Part shown: positions 37,027 through 49,071 of the stretch, one piece after another | How the letters are laid out: each line of letters starts with the position of its first letter | How positions within the stretch are numbered: position 1 is the first letter of the stretch | Assembly (NCBI GenBank): GCA_023014335.1 | Contig: JAECYW010000005.1 | Span: 1,426,001-1,490,000 of the forward strand | DNA length: 64,000 nucleotides | DNA from: Galerina marginata | Taxonomy: Eukaryota > Basidiomycota > Agaricomycetes > Agaricales > Galerinaceae | Reading direction: 5' to 3' | Notes under the pieces: generated by a model | Database searches by the model: none | Told to the model about the DNA's origin: nothing | What the model saw: the letters and a program-made list of their open reading frames with translations, nothing else | Program-made: the position numbers and the translations under genes

Positions 37027-38142
37027 CTAAGAGCCTCGTACATCGCTCGGAGTCGGAGTCGGAGCCCGACTCGGAGCCCGACTCGACGCCGCACTGTGTA
37101 CCTTGACCACCTCCAAAAGCTTGTTCACAAGTTGCTTCAGCTCCGACTCAGGAGCACTTTCCAACAACGTCTGTGCTTCTCCTGCAGTACGCTCCGCTTC
37201 TTTCAGGTCCTCCATCCCCTTGTTCGCGGTCAAGCGAGTGTCCAGTAACACAGGACTTGCTATCTGTTCCCGCGCCCGTTCGTATCGCTTGAAGAGTTGG
37301 TGTGCGAGGTTATAGAGACACAGTGACCGCTCGGGGTCATCATTTGGGAGCGCTTGCCGTGCCGAATCGTTACACCGTATTGCATCGTCTAGGTCTTGTG
37401 AGCCGTTGCTAAGGTTGTAGCGTATGAAGTAGGCTGTCGCGAGTTTAAGCAAGCATCCTGTATGGAACGCGGCGAGTTCTGTTCCCCTTTCTCCGTCCTC
37501 TCCCTCCGTGACTACATGAGTCTCTGAAAGTTTCAACGCCTGTTCGAGATGATTAATGGCCTCATCCAGCTTATCGCTTGTGTTGTCTAGGTCGCACCGT
37601 GTGCTCAGCGCAGTGCCTAACATCATCAGCATTTTCCTCCGAGTATCACTGGAGAGGTCCAACTGTTGAGAGTACTGTTTGAGCTCGTCGTACAGCTCCA
37701 GGTTTAGGGAGACTTTTGAACCTTGATTGTGGGCGGCGGCGAGATACGAGTGAAAATAGGCAGTGAAGAGGTTTAGTAACAGAACTGGGTAGCCATCTGG
37801 CTTAGGGGAGGTCGCTTTCCACAACCCCAGAGCGTGTTCGTCGAGCTCGATAATACGGGTTAACTTCTCCGGTAGTTGGCCATCTAATTCATATTCCGCC
37901 CAAAGTGCTGCTGCATAGTTGACTTCGGTGTTTGGGAGTTCTGAATGTCCGTCTTTGATACGAGCGGAATGGGCAGACTTGTAGTCTTGCAAAGCAGTGT
38001 CGAGGTATTTCCGGTTCTTTGTTGAGAGGTATTTTTTGTATGCATCCTCGGCATTCTCGTACTGTTCGTCGGGGGAGTCATCAGGCCAGAAGCAGCGAAG
38101 AAGGGCTCTTGCGATAGATTTGAGGAACTCGCGGAATTCCAT
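37027..38142 (-). CDS. helical (TPR-like) repeat protein, unknown function
   Basis: Single-exon frame of 371 residues. The protein is almost wholly helical. Repeated blocks resemble degenerate tetratricopeptide units: YENAEDAYKKYLSTKNRKYL, LDEAINHLEQALKLSE, LLKLATAYFIRYNLSNGSQD and LDDAIRCNDSARQAL. Such units mediate protein binding. The pattern 'A.A..R.....S..LD.AI' recalls the TPR arrays found in fungal CHAT or NLR-like proteins, but no nucleotide-binding or protease domain is present. The C-terminus is a short Ser/Ala/Pro repeat (SRAPSRAPTPTPSD). There is no signal peptide; the N-terminus FLKSIARALLRCFW is amphipathic. I cannot name a function. Confidence 0.75.
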   Translation of the reverse strand: MEFREFLKSIARALLRCFWPDDSPDEQYENAEDAYKKYLSTKNRKYLDTALQDYKSAHSARIKDGHSELPNTEVNYAAALWAEYELDGQLPEKLTRIIELDEHALGLWKATSPKPDGYPVLLLNLFTAYFHSYLAAAHNQGSKVSLNLELYDELKQYSQQLDLSSDTRRKMLMMLGTALSTRCDLDNTSDKLDEAINHLEQALKLSETHVVTEGEDGERGTELAAFHTGCLLKLATAYFIRYNLSNGSQDLDDAIRCNDSARQALPNDDPERSLCLYNLAHQLFKRYERAREQIASPVLLDTRLTANKGMEDLKEAERTAGEAQTLLESAPESELKQLVNKLLEVVKVHSAASSRAPSRAPTPTPSDVRGS

Positions 38143-39700
38143 GATGTCCTTTCACTTGGACAGATAGGGGGAAGGGAATTGGGTTCAACGACTTGTAAAC
38201 TTTTGTATGGCACCATTTCAGAAATCTATACCACAAAAATAGAATGGGAACTGACCTCGTAAGCAAGTGCAAGAGCGAGACGACGGGCTGGAGTTATAAA
38301 AACCAGCTTCAAGGAGCCCTTTATACCCCAGTTAAGAGGAGACTTTGATCAGGTTATATTGACAGGAGGACCCTTAAGGATAACATAGCCGCCAATCTAA
38401 TGAACGTGTTTGCCAGGCGGACTGCTTCGATTACCTCGGCGAGTGAAGGGAAGGTTTCAGATCGATAAAAAAAAGTCCAGTGTTGAGGAAGAGGCATATA
38501 ACCTTATAGCGAACACAGCACGGTAAAAGTGTTCGGCGCGAAATGTAATCCTGTGAATAGGTGGGCATGAGGCGCATAACGCTGCTAAACGAGTGTTCTT
38601 AGCACGATCTGACCATCAGCAGACCGCACAAGTGCGCTGACAAAAGCTATAGAAGGTGCCCAAGTGTCAGTCTCGACCTGGTCATTCAAGTGATCCTGAC
38701 TCATACCAATGGTTATCAGTAGGCGAAGTACGGTATGACGAACAGTTCATTCGGGGCACAATTCGGGTCCACGAATAGAATCTTCTGGAAGTCAGGCTGA
38801 TTTAGATACACGCGAAAGTGCCAAAACATCGTGTTCTCCGTGAACTTAGATCGCTGTGCACACAATGGAGGCGGTTTTATATACTCTATAGGCGATGTCC
38901 GAGGCAGTGAGATCGAAATGGCCAACCGGACATCTTCCCTTCCGGGTGGTCGCAACAAAAATAACTGTTCACGGGAATAAGACGCTGAATGTGAGACATC
39001 GAACAAGATAAAGTCACCCACCATGAGGTCCGGTAGGATTGAAAGTGCTTGGAAAGAGTCAGGAACAGCAGGCGATCATACCAAAAACGGAGAATGGTTC
39101 CGTGTCCTTCAGACAGAGTTAGGTAATATACCCCACTTGCTATTGCCAATTCAGAGTCTGTACAGGAGCTATATGCCCTTGAAAGAAATCGCAGGGCAGG
39201 GGTTGCCAAAGAATGTAACCTGTCAACATTGAACGGCCAGTCCCCCTGTATGTCTCGTAGATAAGGCCTTCGACCCCAGGCGCTAGAAGTACTACGCTTA
39301 GCGCTGAGAGTGTTTCACCGGGAAGCCGAGGAGTCTCCCAACACAGCCGGTGTTTCCAGAGCGTCCAAAATACATCCAAAGAAGGCGATTTGAACCCAAG
39401 CTTTATTACCGCTCAGGTAATTTTTGAAAGCTTCATATTCCTAATTCATTGTAAGCATGTAAGTCATCTTCGTGGAGTGGCCTTACCTTGGGCAAACTCT
39501 GGATAGCAGTTTAAGCGACCAATCGCAGTCAATGGTGAGGAAAACAACCAAGTTGCTTCCTGGTTTTCGAAAAAAAAAAAAACCCCTTCTCCAAGATTAA
39601 GATCCCCCAATCTGATTGATCCTTTGAATTCGGGATACTTTCTTCATTAAGAGGGTGATGTATTGACCAACAACGTACATCAGCATATATCGGGTCGTTC
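38143..39700. other. region with unconvincing minus-strand frames
   Basis: Minus-strand open pieces at 39209-38716 (including MVGDFILFDVSHSASYSREQ) and at 39379-39140 (MDVFWTLWKHRLCWETPRLP) may be exons of an unrecognised gene, but I could not build one without breaks. A plus-strand A13 run lies near 39570. The span is too short to hold the missing C-terminal half of the CNH gene upstream. Confidence 0.35.
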
Positions 39701-41175
39701 CTATGTTCTCAGCAACTTTACTGGAACTGTGCGCAGCTTGTCAGATCTCTGTGTCGACGGCACCAAGTAGCCTCCGATGCTCGACACCAGATTCAAGCGT
39801 CGAAGAGGATCGATATCTCCGCTTTTGGAATTGGTTGAGGAGGAACGGCGATGGGAAGCCGAGTTTGGAGGTGATGGCCGTGGTGACGACGAGGGAACGG
39901 GTGCGCCAATTACTTGGACTATTGCTTGTGTTTCGATACTGTGGATTTCAATAGTGTTGTTCGGAAGAAGAGAAGTGATGTGCGGGTAATCGAGACCTGC
40001 ATTAACAGTGTAAGCAAATATATAAACAGGAGCGAGCGGAAATACACTAACAAATCGCTTCGGGGTGACTTGGCCACTCGAGAGTGCCTCGTACTGGGTC
40101 TCCTTCTGAAGTGATGAACAGACCCAATGTGCTTGCACCGGTCCACGAAAGGATAAGATATTCGTTTTGACTAATAACTGTTATCGAAGGTTTGACCACG
40201 AAAGGCGTTTCGTCGATTGCTTGTGACACGGGAAGTACTTGAAAAATCGATGCGGCCTCGAGGTCGAGGATGCTATAATAAGCCTTATCCGCTAAGCACA
40301 TCGTCTTCCCTGTGCGTCTTGCCACAACAGTACCTGGTTGAAGGGGTATTTCCTGCCAAAAAGAGTTCAAGCCATCCTGCGTGGAGAAAGAATTGCTTAC
40401 TTTCGTATATACGAGACGGTCCTTGAGAGTAAACATAGCAATCCCACTCCTCTTCACCACACAAAAATCAACGGGTTCGGCGGGCAAAGGTAATCCAACT
40501 GCAGATAAAGAAGGAAATGGTCGTTTCAAATGCTGATCGTCCACTGCAAACGTGACCACATTCCGAATGGGTTTCATGGGGTATGGATCGAGCGATGGGA
40601 TGATGTAGAAGTATATTTGATGGTCTGTGGTAGAAACGACAAATGAACAACGGGAAATGGTAGGAACGGCAACGTGAGTGAGTACCAGATAATACAAGGG
40701 CCCGAGAGAGACTGGGTATGATCACAATTTCGTCTACTGGCTTCTCTCCTGGAAGAGACTGTCTCGAGATAATGGTATATGATTGGAGCTAATTAGAGCC
40801 AATTGTTATCAGTAATTCCTCAACCGAGAAAAATTACATACTTTGTTTGGGTCGTCGGCTTGAAGAGCGAAACGAATGAGTTCCCCGTTTGAACATCCGG
40901 CATATATCTCAGATCCTGGTGAAAACCGCATTCAATATCCCGAGTCGCTGAATTACCAAGTATCATTTGAAGGCAGGATAACACCAACCTAATGCTTGTG
41001 CACATCGCAGATGAATCCTTCCAGATGAAGGGCCTTCGGGACCTACATAATTCCTGAACATTGAAATCAACCTGAATTTGTCGTTGGACAACTCACCCAA
41101 TGGCTCGATTTCCGGTATCAAACGTTGTAGTTGAAATGGGGGCACGTCTACAGGATTTTGGGGAGCATAAGTCAT
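39701..41175 (-). CDS. CNH-domain protein, N-terminal part of a Vps3/Vps39 (TGFBRAP1)-like protein
   Basis: Relatives are endosome/vacuole tethering subunits of CORVET or HOPS. About seven exons start with MTYAPQNPVDVPPFQLQRL. The next pieces are GPSSGRIHLRCAQALG, SEIYAGCSNGELIRFALQAD, EKPVDEIVIIPSLSRALVLS and DHQIYFYIIPSLDPYPMKPI. Then come EPVDFCVVKRSGIAMFTLKD, EIPLQPGTVVARRTGK, SWTGASTLGLFIT and NNTIEIHSIETQAIVQVIG. Together these form a citron-homology (CNH) beta-propeller. The frame ends YLVPSTQRSDKLRTVPVKLL-RT then TAG. Full-length relatives continue for hundreds of residues as clathrin-like helical repeats, which I do not find in the 1.5 kb before the next gene. It is therefore probably truncated, or a CNH-only protein. 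A GTAAAG donor lies at the end, but no matching downstream exon was recognised. Confidence 0.7.
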
Positions 41176-41620
41176 GCCTACAGTTGAGAGGAGGCTTGTT
41201 GAAGACGAGTAAATGGTGGTTGGGCAGGAATGTTGTGTTCGAAAGATGTTGAAGGAGTCCCGCTTGATTGGACCGCGGTTAATCATAATACGCGCAAACA
41301 ATACGCGTCGCGTCTCTCCCTCTTTCCCTCTGGTCGCGTTCGTCGCGACTTGCACACGAGTGATGCAAAATTTGGTGTGGAATCATTGTACAACTATGTC
41401 CACTGCACCTACTGAAGCTTAGGAAGTGGGTAACACTTGGCCATTCTTGGTATCTGGACACACTGAAAACAGAGTGTGGTTTCCAAAACACATCGAATAC
41501 TTATGACACTTGGTGCTGTACATGTACATTCCGTATATTCATGCAAGTTTCAAAGTATCCAAAATATGATAAGAAATACAATTACAAACCGAACGAGAAA
41601 CAAATAGAACAGAAACACGT

Positions 41621-44020
41621 CTACGTCCTCCGGGTAAACGTCACAGGGACGTCTGCAACCCCAAGGGTCAATACAATCCTCGCATCAAGAACTCTATCCC
41701 TCCAGTGCTGCTTCGTCTCTCCAGGTTTCAGGAGAGGTTGGACCTTGTAATCTCGAAGAAGCATCGAAAGGAAGCAAACAGATTCTACTGTAGCAAATTT
41801 GCGCCCAATGCACGCCCGCGGACCTACGAGACAAAAAATTGGTCAAAAACAAGACACCGAAAAATAGACGGAAGTCCTAACCTATACTGAACGCAGAGAA
41901 GGCTTCCGATTCATTGGCAAGGCCGTGCCATCTGGATGGTCTATACTCCTCGGGCTTGTCGAAGTACCGAGGGTTGTATTCTAGGAATGGATTAAGCCTC
42001 AGAAAGACGACATGATATGAAAGTCGACTTACGGACACCAACCATGTCGACTACCACCTAAAGAACAACAAATTAGAGTTATTCGTCTTGATGACATTAA
42101 GAGTCTGAAAACGCTTGCCTGGAAGCCTTTCTGTACAGGAATAGCAGTTGAACCTTCTTCTCCGAGTGGATTGGGGACGTGTAAGACTGTGTCCTCTGAT
42201 GCTTCACGAATCAAGACATGGCCCGCAGCTGCATGCCTTGTAAGTCCCAATAAACGGTGTTCACCTAATCAGACACATACGGAACATCCTCAAAGCTTCA
42301 TAAAAGGCTGCGAGAACCTTATCAAGCTTGAGGAAATCGTCGTATTCCTGCGATTACATCGGAAGTTAAGCCACTTCAACAATCGTCACAAACAAAACTA
42401 ACGGCATCGCGTTCTTTTCCAACGACAGAAATTATTTGCTGATAGACTTCGTCTTGAAGATTATCATATAGACTGAGGAAGCCAAGGGTTGCGGCAAGAG
42501 TATGAGCAGTGGTTTCTATTGTAATTAATGAGCAATTTCTCTTTAGCTTACGTTCGCCGGTTCATCAACTTACCATGACCGGCAAAGAGCATGACAAAAA
42601 CATTTCCAATCTAAGCAGCATGCTCAGTTCCAAAGCTTGAAAAGGGTGCCACAAATAAGGATCTTACGAGTTCCTGATCATCGAGTTTAAATTTTCCTCC
42701 TTCGTCCTCGTTCGCCTTGACAAGCATCGTAAACGCGTCTTGTCTTCCTTCGTCGGACCTTGCACCGTCGCCGGGGGTTTGGGAGTGAATTTCAGCTTTC
42801 CTTTCCGCCACCTGCGATTGCATAAATCCCATGAGCTGGTTATGAGCCTCTTTAATGACTTTCATCCTAGATAAAAAAATTACAAATCTCTTCGCATCCT
42901 GGAAGGTGTGTGGTATCAACGTACTTCTTTATGGGAAGGTTCTGGATCCACTTGGGAGCGAATATCGCAATCATATGTGTATCTGCCACGATGCGAAGCG
43001 CTTCTTGGACTGACATACTACCATCTGCGGATTTCGGTGGCGCAAACCAGTCAAAAGAGAATCCAAAGCCGCATCTCCCGATGATTAAAAGGGCGAACTG
43101 ATTATGTTGGAGTCAAAATGGCATCGACACCACCAATTCAATGCATTTTTAAAACTCGCCTTGAATGTCAACTTCTGGATAACTGTAACATCGATCTCTT
43201 TCTTGCCATCCCAACCTTCGGCAGACACCATCTCGTGGTATGTCTTCAACGATTCTTTCCATACCATTTGATAATTGGATTGGAGTAATTTAGCTGCGGC
43301 GAATGCCTTTATGATGAAAAGAGGTTACAGGTTGTTACTGAAGGCAGGACCCATAATACGCCTATGCTTTCTCCATACATCCCCATCGGCTGCTACAAGA
43401 TTCATACCCCACAATCTGAAGGAAGGTTCAGTCTCTAAGATAAATATATAATGAGAGAAGGACATACAAAAGAGCACGGCTCATATTTTCAGGTTTGATA
43501 AAGCTAGTCTTATGACCGCCTCCTATAACTTGGCGAGCAATGTCCAGGTTCGAGGTGTAGACGCCAGTGGGCCCAAACATGAAAGGTACAATTGAAATAG
43601 TGTCGTTCCCGAAGCGTTTATATACTGAGGGAGTACAGAATAAGACGATCGGTACTCAGTGTTATATATCGAAAAGGACATACAGGTGTGGCGCCAGCTC
43701 CATGTAAAAAACAATCCGGGATTCCACCAAGTAGTGGGGAAAAACACGGCAGGTATGCCCAACGGCCAGAATGGAATCCGGAATCCAGGAATATAGCTGA
43801 CAGACTGCGAAAGAGTTTGAGAAGTTGAATACAATCAACCCGATAATGAACACACCTGAACACCCTGGCGATACCTCAAAACCGTTGATATAATGAACAC
43901 CACAAAGAGGGAAATCCAGACATTCATGGACGTAAGCTGGGTGTTGTCGAGAGAGCGCCGAAGGTCGACATAAACAGACGAGAATGCCTGACTTAAAGTG
44001 GTTCCAGAGAACTGCGCCAT
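41621..44020 (-). CDS. cytochrome P450 monooxygenase
   Basis: ER-anchored heme-thiolate oxygenase, intron-rich (ten or more exons). The N-terminus MAQFSGTTLSQAFSSVYVDL is followed by a membrane anchor VWISLFVVFIISTVLRY. Then come SYIPGFRIPFWPLG, the WRKHRR segment (helix C), AGHETTAHTLAATLG (helix I, oxygen-activation motif, split by an intron), YEALRMFPAGHVLIREA (ExxR is EALR), EYNPRYFDKPEEYRPSRWH and the heme loop with PRACIGRKFA containing the Cys ligand. It ends GVADVPVTFTRRT. The P450 family cannot be fixed by eye; it resembles expanded agaricomycete clans. It lies just downstream of the second FAD monooxygenase on the same strand, 237 nt away, so the two might share a pathway. Confidence 0.88.
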
Positions 44021-44257
44021 GGCAGTTAATGAGTTGAACCTTGACTAGCTTGACTATCGAACAGGTCAAGTCGGTGGAAAGTGTTGTGAAGGTGGAAGCT
44101 CTTCGAATTCCAGAGCCGCGCGATGTTCGTCCGGGCCCCGCATGATCATTGTATTCGCGTCAGGATCCCTGTCACGGAAAAGCATTCCATATATGGGAAA
44201 AATATATTATTGTGGCAAGTTTGGTCTTCGGGGATCTCGGATACCCGGAATACACTT

Positions 44258-46033
44258 CTACAACATCGAAAGTGCTCTTTGAAGGTCATCATTTGCAGAC
44301 TGATAAGTCCATTCCCAACCTTTGTCAATAAATTTACCAAGTTCCGCTAATTTATCAGCCGAAACAGCTTCTCCATCTTTGATATCCTCGAAACCTGGTG
44401 CGTTGAGTTCATATAAGAGTCCCGCGTTTCTAGATGCCGTCACTGCGAAGTTCCCAAAAGGTTGTCGAATAGCGTCGTATATTTTTCCGACCTTCTGAAC
44501 GTCTATGTCCCCTTTTCGTGCAGCTTTACCGATAATATTGGAGAGAATATAGGCATCCTGTTAAACCAAGCCAATTTGATACATTTACATGATAAAGTGT
44601 GGCAGAGGCTGCATTACTCACTTCAATTGCCTGACCCGCGCCATTTCCGAGATGAGGTGCCATTGCATGTGCCTAAGGGCGTTAGGTACAGACTTGCCGC
44701 TGATTTATATTGACATACCGCATCACCCATCAGAAATACCCGTCCAGAAACATAGGTGTTTAAGGGCTTCACAGTCTGAATGGCCCAGCGCGAAGGTTTC
44801 ATCATATGCTTCACAACCTTGAATTAGATATCCCAAATGGAAAATACGAAAGGCTTGCAAACCTTTATCATGACCTGCGCTTCTTCTTCCCAGTCGGCGA
44901 AATGATGCACGAAGCTGTCTGTGCTGTTTTCAATCACTGCCGGACCATCCAAATATGTCCCTTCCTTCTCCGGATTTGTAAAGAAGGGCACGACATTTAG
45001 TAACTTCCCTTGTAGAATCGGGTATGTCACTATGTGCTATATTCGTTCCCAGTCAAGCTTCAAACACTAGAATTTTGAATCAAGGCTCTCGAAATACCTT
45101 ATTTTTCCCGCAATACTGGAACATAGTAGTGATTAATAGAGTTAACCGGAATGGGCAAGAAATCGACAGTACCACTACCGGAGTCGTAAGCCCACGATGG
45201 TTGGGAGCATCTTTCCTGACGAGCTCGCTATCAACCAAGTCCCTATAAACGACTATGCCAGTCCACAATGGCTGCGCGTTGGCCGCTACTTCTTTCTCAG
45301 ACAAATTCTTTCCGTCGGCAAGAAAGGCTTTTCGGACAGCCGAATTTAGTCCGTCAGCGCCTATTAATATGTCGCATGTTGCAGTCTCTCCGTTTTTAAA
45401 CTCCATCTCGACACTGTCTTTCGTTTGTCGATATGTTGTAAGACGGTGATTGAGGTGACATTGAATATTCGACGAAATATGGTTGAGGAGAACCTCTTGT
45501 ACGTCAGCTCTGTGGAAAGATTTAGATCCACCTTACAAAACCGTCAATACAATTGAATGTTTATGTGAATGCAGGAGCTGATATTTACCTGGTATCAAAA
45601 GATCTAAAATGGGAACACCTTCTTGCTGATCACTTTTCCTTATCGCGAAAGCCAGCTCTGCAGCGGGAGAGAATCAAGATGAAAATAATACTGTGGGTAG
45701 TAAACACCCACTAGGTTTATTTGTTCCTGGGTGATCTTGGCCAGGAGGAAAGCGGGCAACCAGAGCTGCCTCCAAGCCCATGCTCTTCAATATTTCCCAT
45801 CCTCTAGGCCAGAGGGTAATGCCAGCTCCAACTTGAGTCAGCTTCGCAGCAGATTCGTATATGTCGACTTGTATAGATTCGTCCAATTTCATATGGCTAA
45901 AGGCAACTGCCAAGGTTAGGCCGCCGATTCCTCCTCCTCTGTGAATAGAGTCGGTCTTGAGTGTAAAGAAATGAAACTGGCCGATGTTTTGGACATACAC
46001 AATGGCTATACGAAGTTTCTGTGGAGATGCCAT
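44258..46033 (-). CDS. FAD-dependent aromatic-ring monooxygenase, copy B
   Basis: Paralogue of the gene at 25286-27042, with the same exon order and closely similar protein. It begins MASPQKLRIAIV, then GGGIGGLTLAVAFSH, GAGITLWPRGWEILKSMGLE, HRADVQEVLLNH, GADGLNSAVRK, MKPSRWAIQTVKPLNTYVSG, GDAAHAMAPHLGNGAGQ and a final WTYQSANDDLQRALSML. Stop at 44258. As in copy A, NADH-driven hydroxylation of an aromatic-type substrate is inferred from the class A flavoprotein family. It is intact as far as I can splice it. The adjoining P450 follows on the same strand. Sequence differences from copy A are spread along the protein, so the duplication is not recent. Confidence 0.87.
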
Positions 46034-49000
46034 AGAGATGCTAGCTTTCTAGTGAAACGATAACAAATGCAGTGAGCTTGAAGTTGGATGTAGAACAGCG
46101 CAACTATCCCCTCGGTTGCGACTTAAATGCTCCTGGAGGATCCTTCTTTCGGCCCCACTACCGATCAAGTTCTGAAGATTAATCATAGAAGATGCGACCA
46201 AGTTGTCCTTATGATGCCAGGGAGGGAGTTGACAGAAACTGAATGCTAAAGATTGTCGCATTCCCTCCAGTGCGTTCAAAAACTCTGTTCCGAATTGGAA
46301 TACAAGTCTTGGTGAAGACATTTGAGGGTGAAATGGCTATCTACCGCGTCTTCAAGAGCCATCTTGATATAAGCCTCAAAGAGATGGAAAAGGGAGTGGG
46401 AAGGACAGATAAGTTTGGACTCTGGAAGCAAACGACGAGGTAAAAACTGGTAAACTGATTACCAGAAGTCACGTGGCAGTCTCCGGACCGGTTCCAACCG
46501 TCATAAGTTACGAAGTACTGTATTTACAGAGAAGTTGCACGGAGCTTACCAGTCAAGTCGGCTTTGACTACGGAAAATAACCTTCGGTGTTCTATAATTC
46601 GATGACCCCTCAATTTCACGCCAGGTAAAGCCCAATGTCCATTTTTTACAAACTACTATGTAGTACTTAGTAGGGTTTATTCAAGGTTTATTGCAATTCA
46701 TGTTTATTCTTTCCCAGCGATGTCCCTCACCCATAGGGCCATAGACAATCAAAGATGTACCCCAGTTTCGGCCGCACAGAATCATCCATGATGCTACAGG
46801 CCAGCTCGCTACCACTGAACATCCCCGAGATAACGCTAACGCATCCTACTGTCCACAAGTTCAGGTTGCCTCTCTGTAGTTAAATCGCGGTGGAAAGAAT
46901 CCATCGATTGAAGGCTCATTTTGTCTAAAGTCTGGATCTTCGGCCAAGTTGTTGTGGACCGACTAGTATTGGGACAGGCCAAAAATTGCCCTCAGGGGTT
47001 GTGCCGAGTGTGGCGCACCCGGCACTCCGGACAAATTAGGCGAGACATGCCGCGAATGGACAAGGCGACTCCGACTCGTGAGGAAATCAACCAGCACGGC
47101 AAATTGCCCCAAATTCTAATCCATAACACAGCAGCGACAGTAGGCGCATTGCAACTAGTCCATGTCTTAAAAATATAGCTGTCGATGAGCACCCCCCCTC
47201 TTGTGAACGATGTACATATCACTGTATCAGTGACTCGAAACTTGCGCCACCAATACTCGACGAAAATTTGAGTCTAGACCTAGTTATTTTCAGCATTGTC
47301 TTTTGGAAGAAGAGCAGACACGAAGTGCTCGACTCACGTGCAAATTTCGTACTACAAGGTTTACATCAACGCTTGCATACCCGGGCCATTTGCACAGCAT
47401 ATCAATCCGTGGCTTTCACGCAGGTGACAAAAAGGCCATAAACCATCCATTACAGAAGAGGAATATATTGCTATTCACTTAAGGACATGCTTTAGACCTT
47501 TCCATGTATGTCCCCATTTTTTATTTTTTTATTTCCGCTTCGTATCTCCACGGCCACCAGGGTGGAATACTTCGGATTTTTTGGGGGTTAGGCTGGAGAA
47601 TTATTATGAATGCTCCAATAGATTAAAGGGCCTTTCGTCAATCCGAGGATGACTTACGTTAAAATCTCTAATGCCGCACAGACGGACACGTATCACACTC
47701 TCTCAATTGTTCTGGAAGAAAGGGCTAAATATTAAATTCGACTCCAGCCGATTCTCCTCCCCTTCCTCCACCCCAAACACCCTAAGCCGAGTTAAATAAA
47801 ATTAACAGTTGTCTACTCGCCTAACGAAATCACAAGAATACCTAAAACACCCGTCACCGGTGCTGGAAAATCTTGGCCGTGGATCACTCCGCCAATCAGT
47901 GTTCCTCTGTCAACGGAAGTTATTCAATAAACCTTAAAGGTAGTAACACCTCCCCGCAGCTCTGTGCTTTATGTAATATTATGCCTGTCAGACCATTCTT
48001 TCATGAGCAATATTATTTTTATTACACCATCTCTCCGAGTTGACATCGTGTACACCTCAACCCACGCAGGCGATAATCGAACATAAAGATGGCAGGTTCA
48101 CCTTTTCTCTCACATGAGGGTCAAAATATAATTAATTGATACAGAGACAAGTGCTCCAAGTTCGAAATGATTGATGTCAATACTTATATTTCACCGACAT
48201 TTCTTCCGTGTGAAACGGCTGACTGCAAGAGACCTATTTTATAGGTGGCCACCCGACGGAAAGGCCGCATGTGAGTTTAACCGCTTGACTTTGTTTCGAT
48301 ACCGTAAGCGGGGCTTATCACCAACCCTAAAAGAATGTCAGTCAACTGCTTTAATCACACCAAGGCGTCTAGCATTGGCAAGGCTAATGTACATCGAATT
48401 CTATTTATGTAAAACAATAATGTTACAGGTGACGATTGCATCTACAGTATGTACAAAGAAAAGTTGAGCTACAGCCAAATTCATTTCGCCCAACGGTCTA
48501 GAAGTATATCCACATGAACGAGCGAGAATGATGGAGAATAAGAATTAAATCAAAAGCGGCGGAGGGTAGGGAGATAAGGCAGGGAAGGTGGGTTCGGGGA
48601 CGCGGAGACGCAAAAGAGTAGGCCGAAATGAAAGGAAATATTGCAAGGGATGAGGCCGACACAACATCAAAGGTGTTTTTAATCTCTTTGTCAGGCTAAA
48701 AGTTTCTTCTCTGAACGACTCGGGAGTAGGCGAGCAAACGATAATTCATCTATCAAGTTGACTGCGCCAGAATCGCAATAATGACGACGAGTGTCCGATG
48801 GGAGAAACGACAGTGTCTGTATACGTCTATACGAAGGTGACGTCCTAATATTGCGATGGGTGTTGGAAAGAAAGAAGGGAAAGGTACAAACTGCGACGGA
48901 ATTGGAAAGAAGATAGCTGTTGGAAAAGAGGAATGCGACGGTGTTGATTTTGTGCAAGGTGGATCGAAAGGGACGATGTAAAGAAAGTGGTATGTCGACT

Positions 49001-49071
49001 TTTTTGTGGGGATCCGATAGGGCGGTGGGCCAATGGGACCTCGGGATTGCGCGCGAAGGATCTAGTAGGGA
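46034..49071. other. 3-kb gene-free region
   Basis: No gene, RNA or convincing repeat was found. It is AT-rich with short open frames only. The CT-rich bits at 47700-47790 and TTTTTTATTTTTTTATTT near 47520 are low-complexity. This is the likely promoter region of monooxygenase B (proximal end) and the 3' flank of the membrane-protein gene. Confidence 0.5.
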
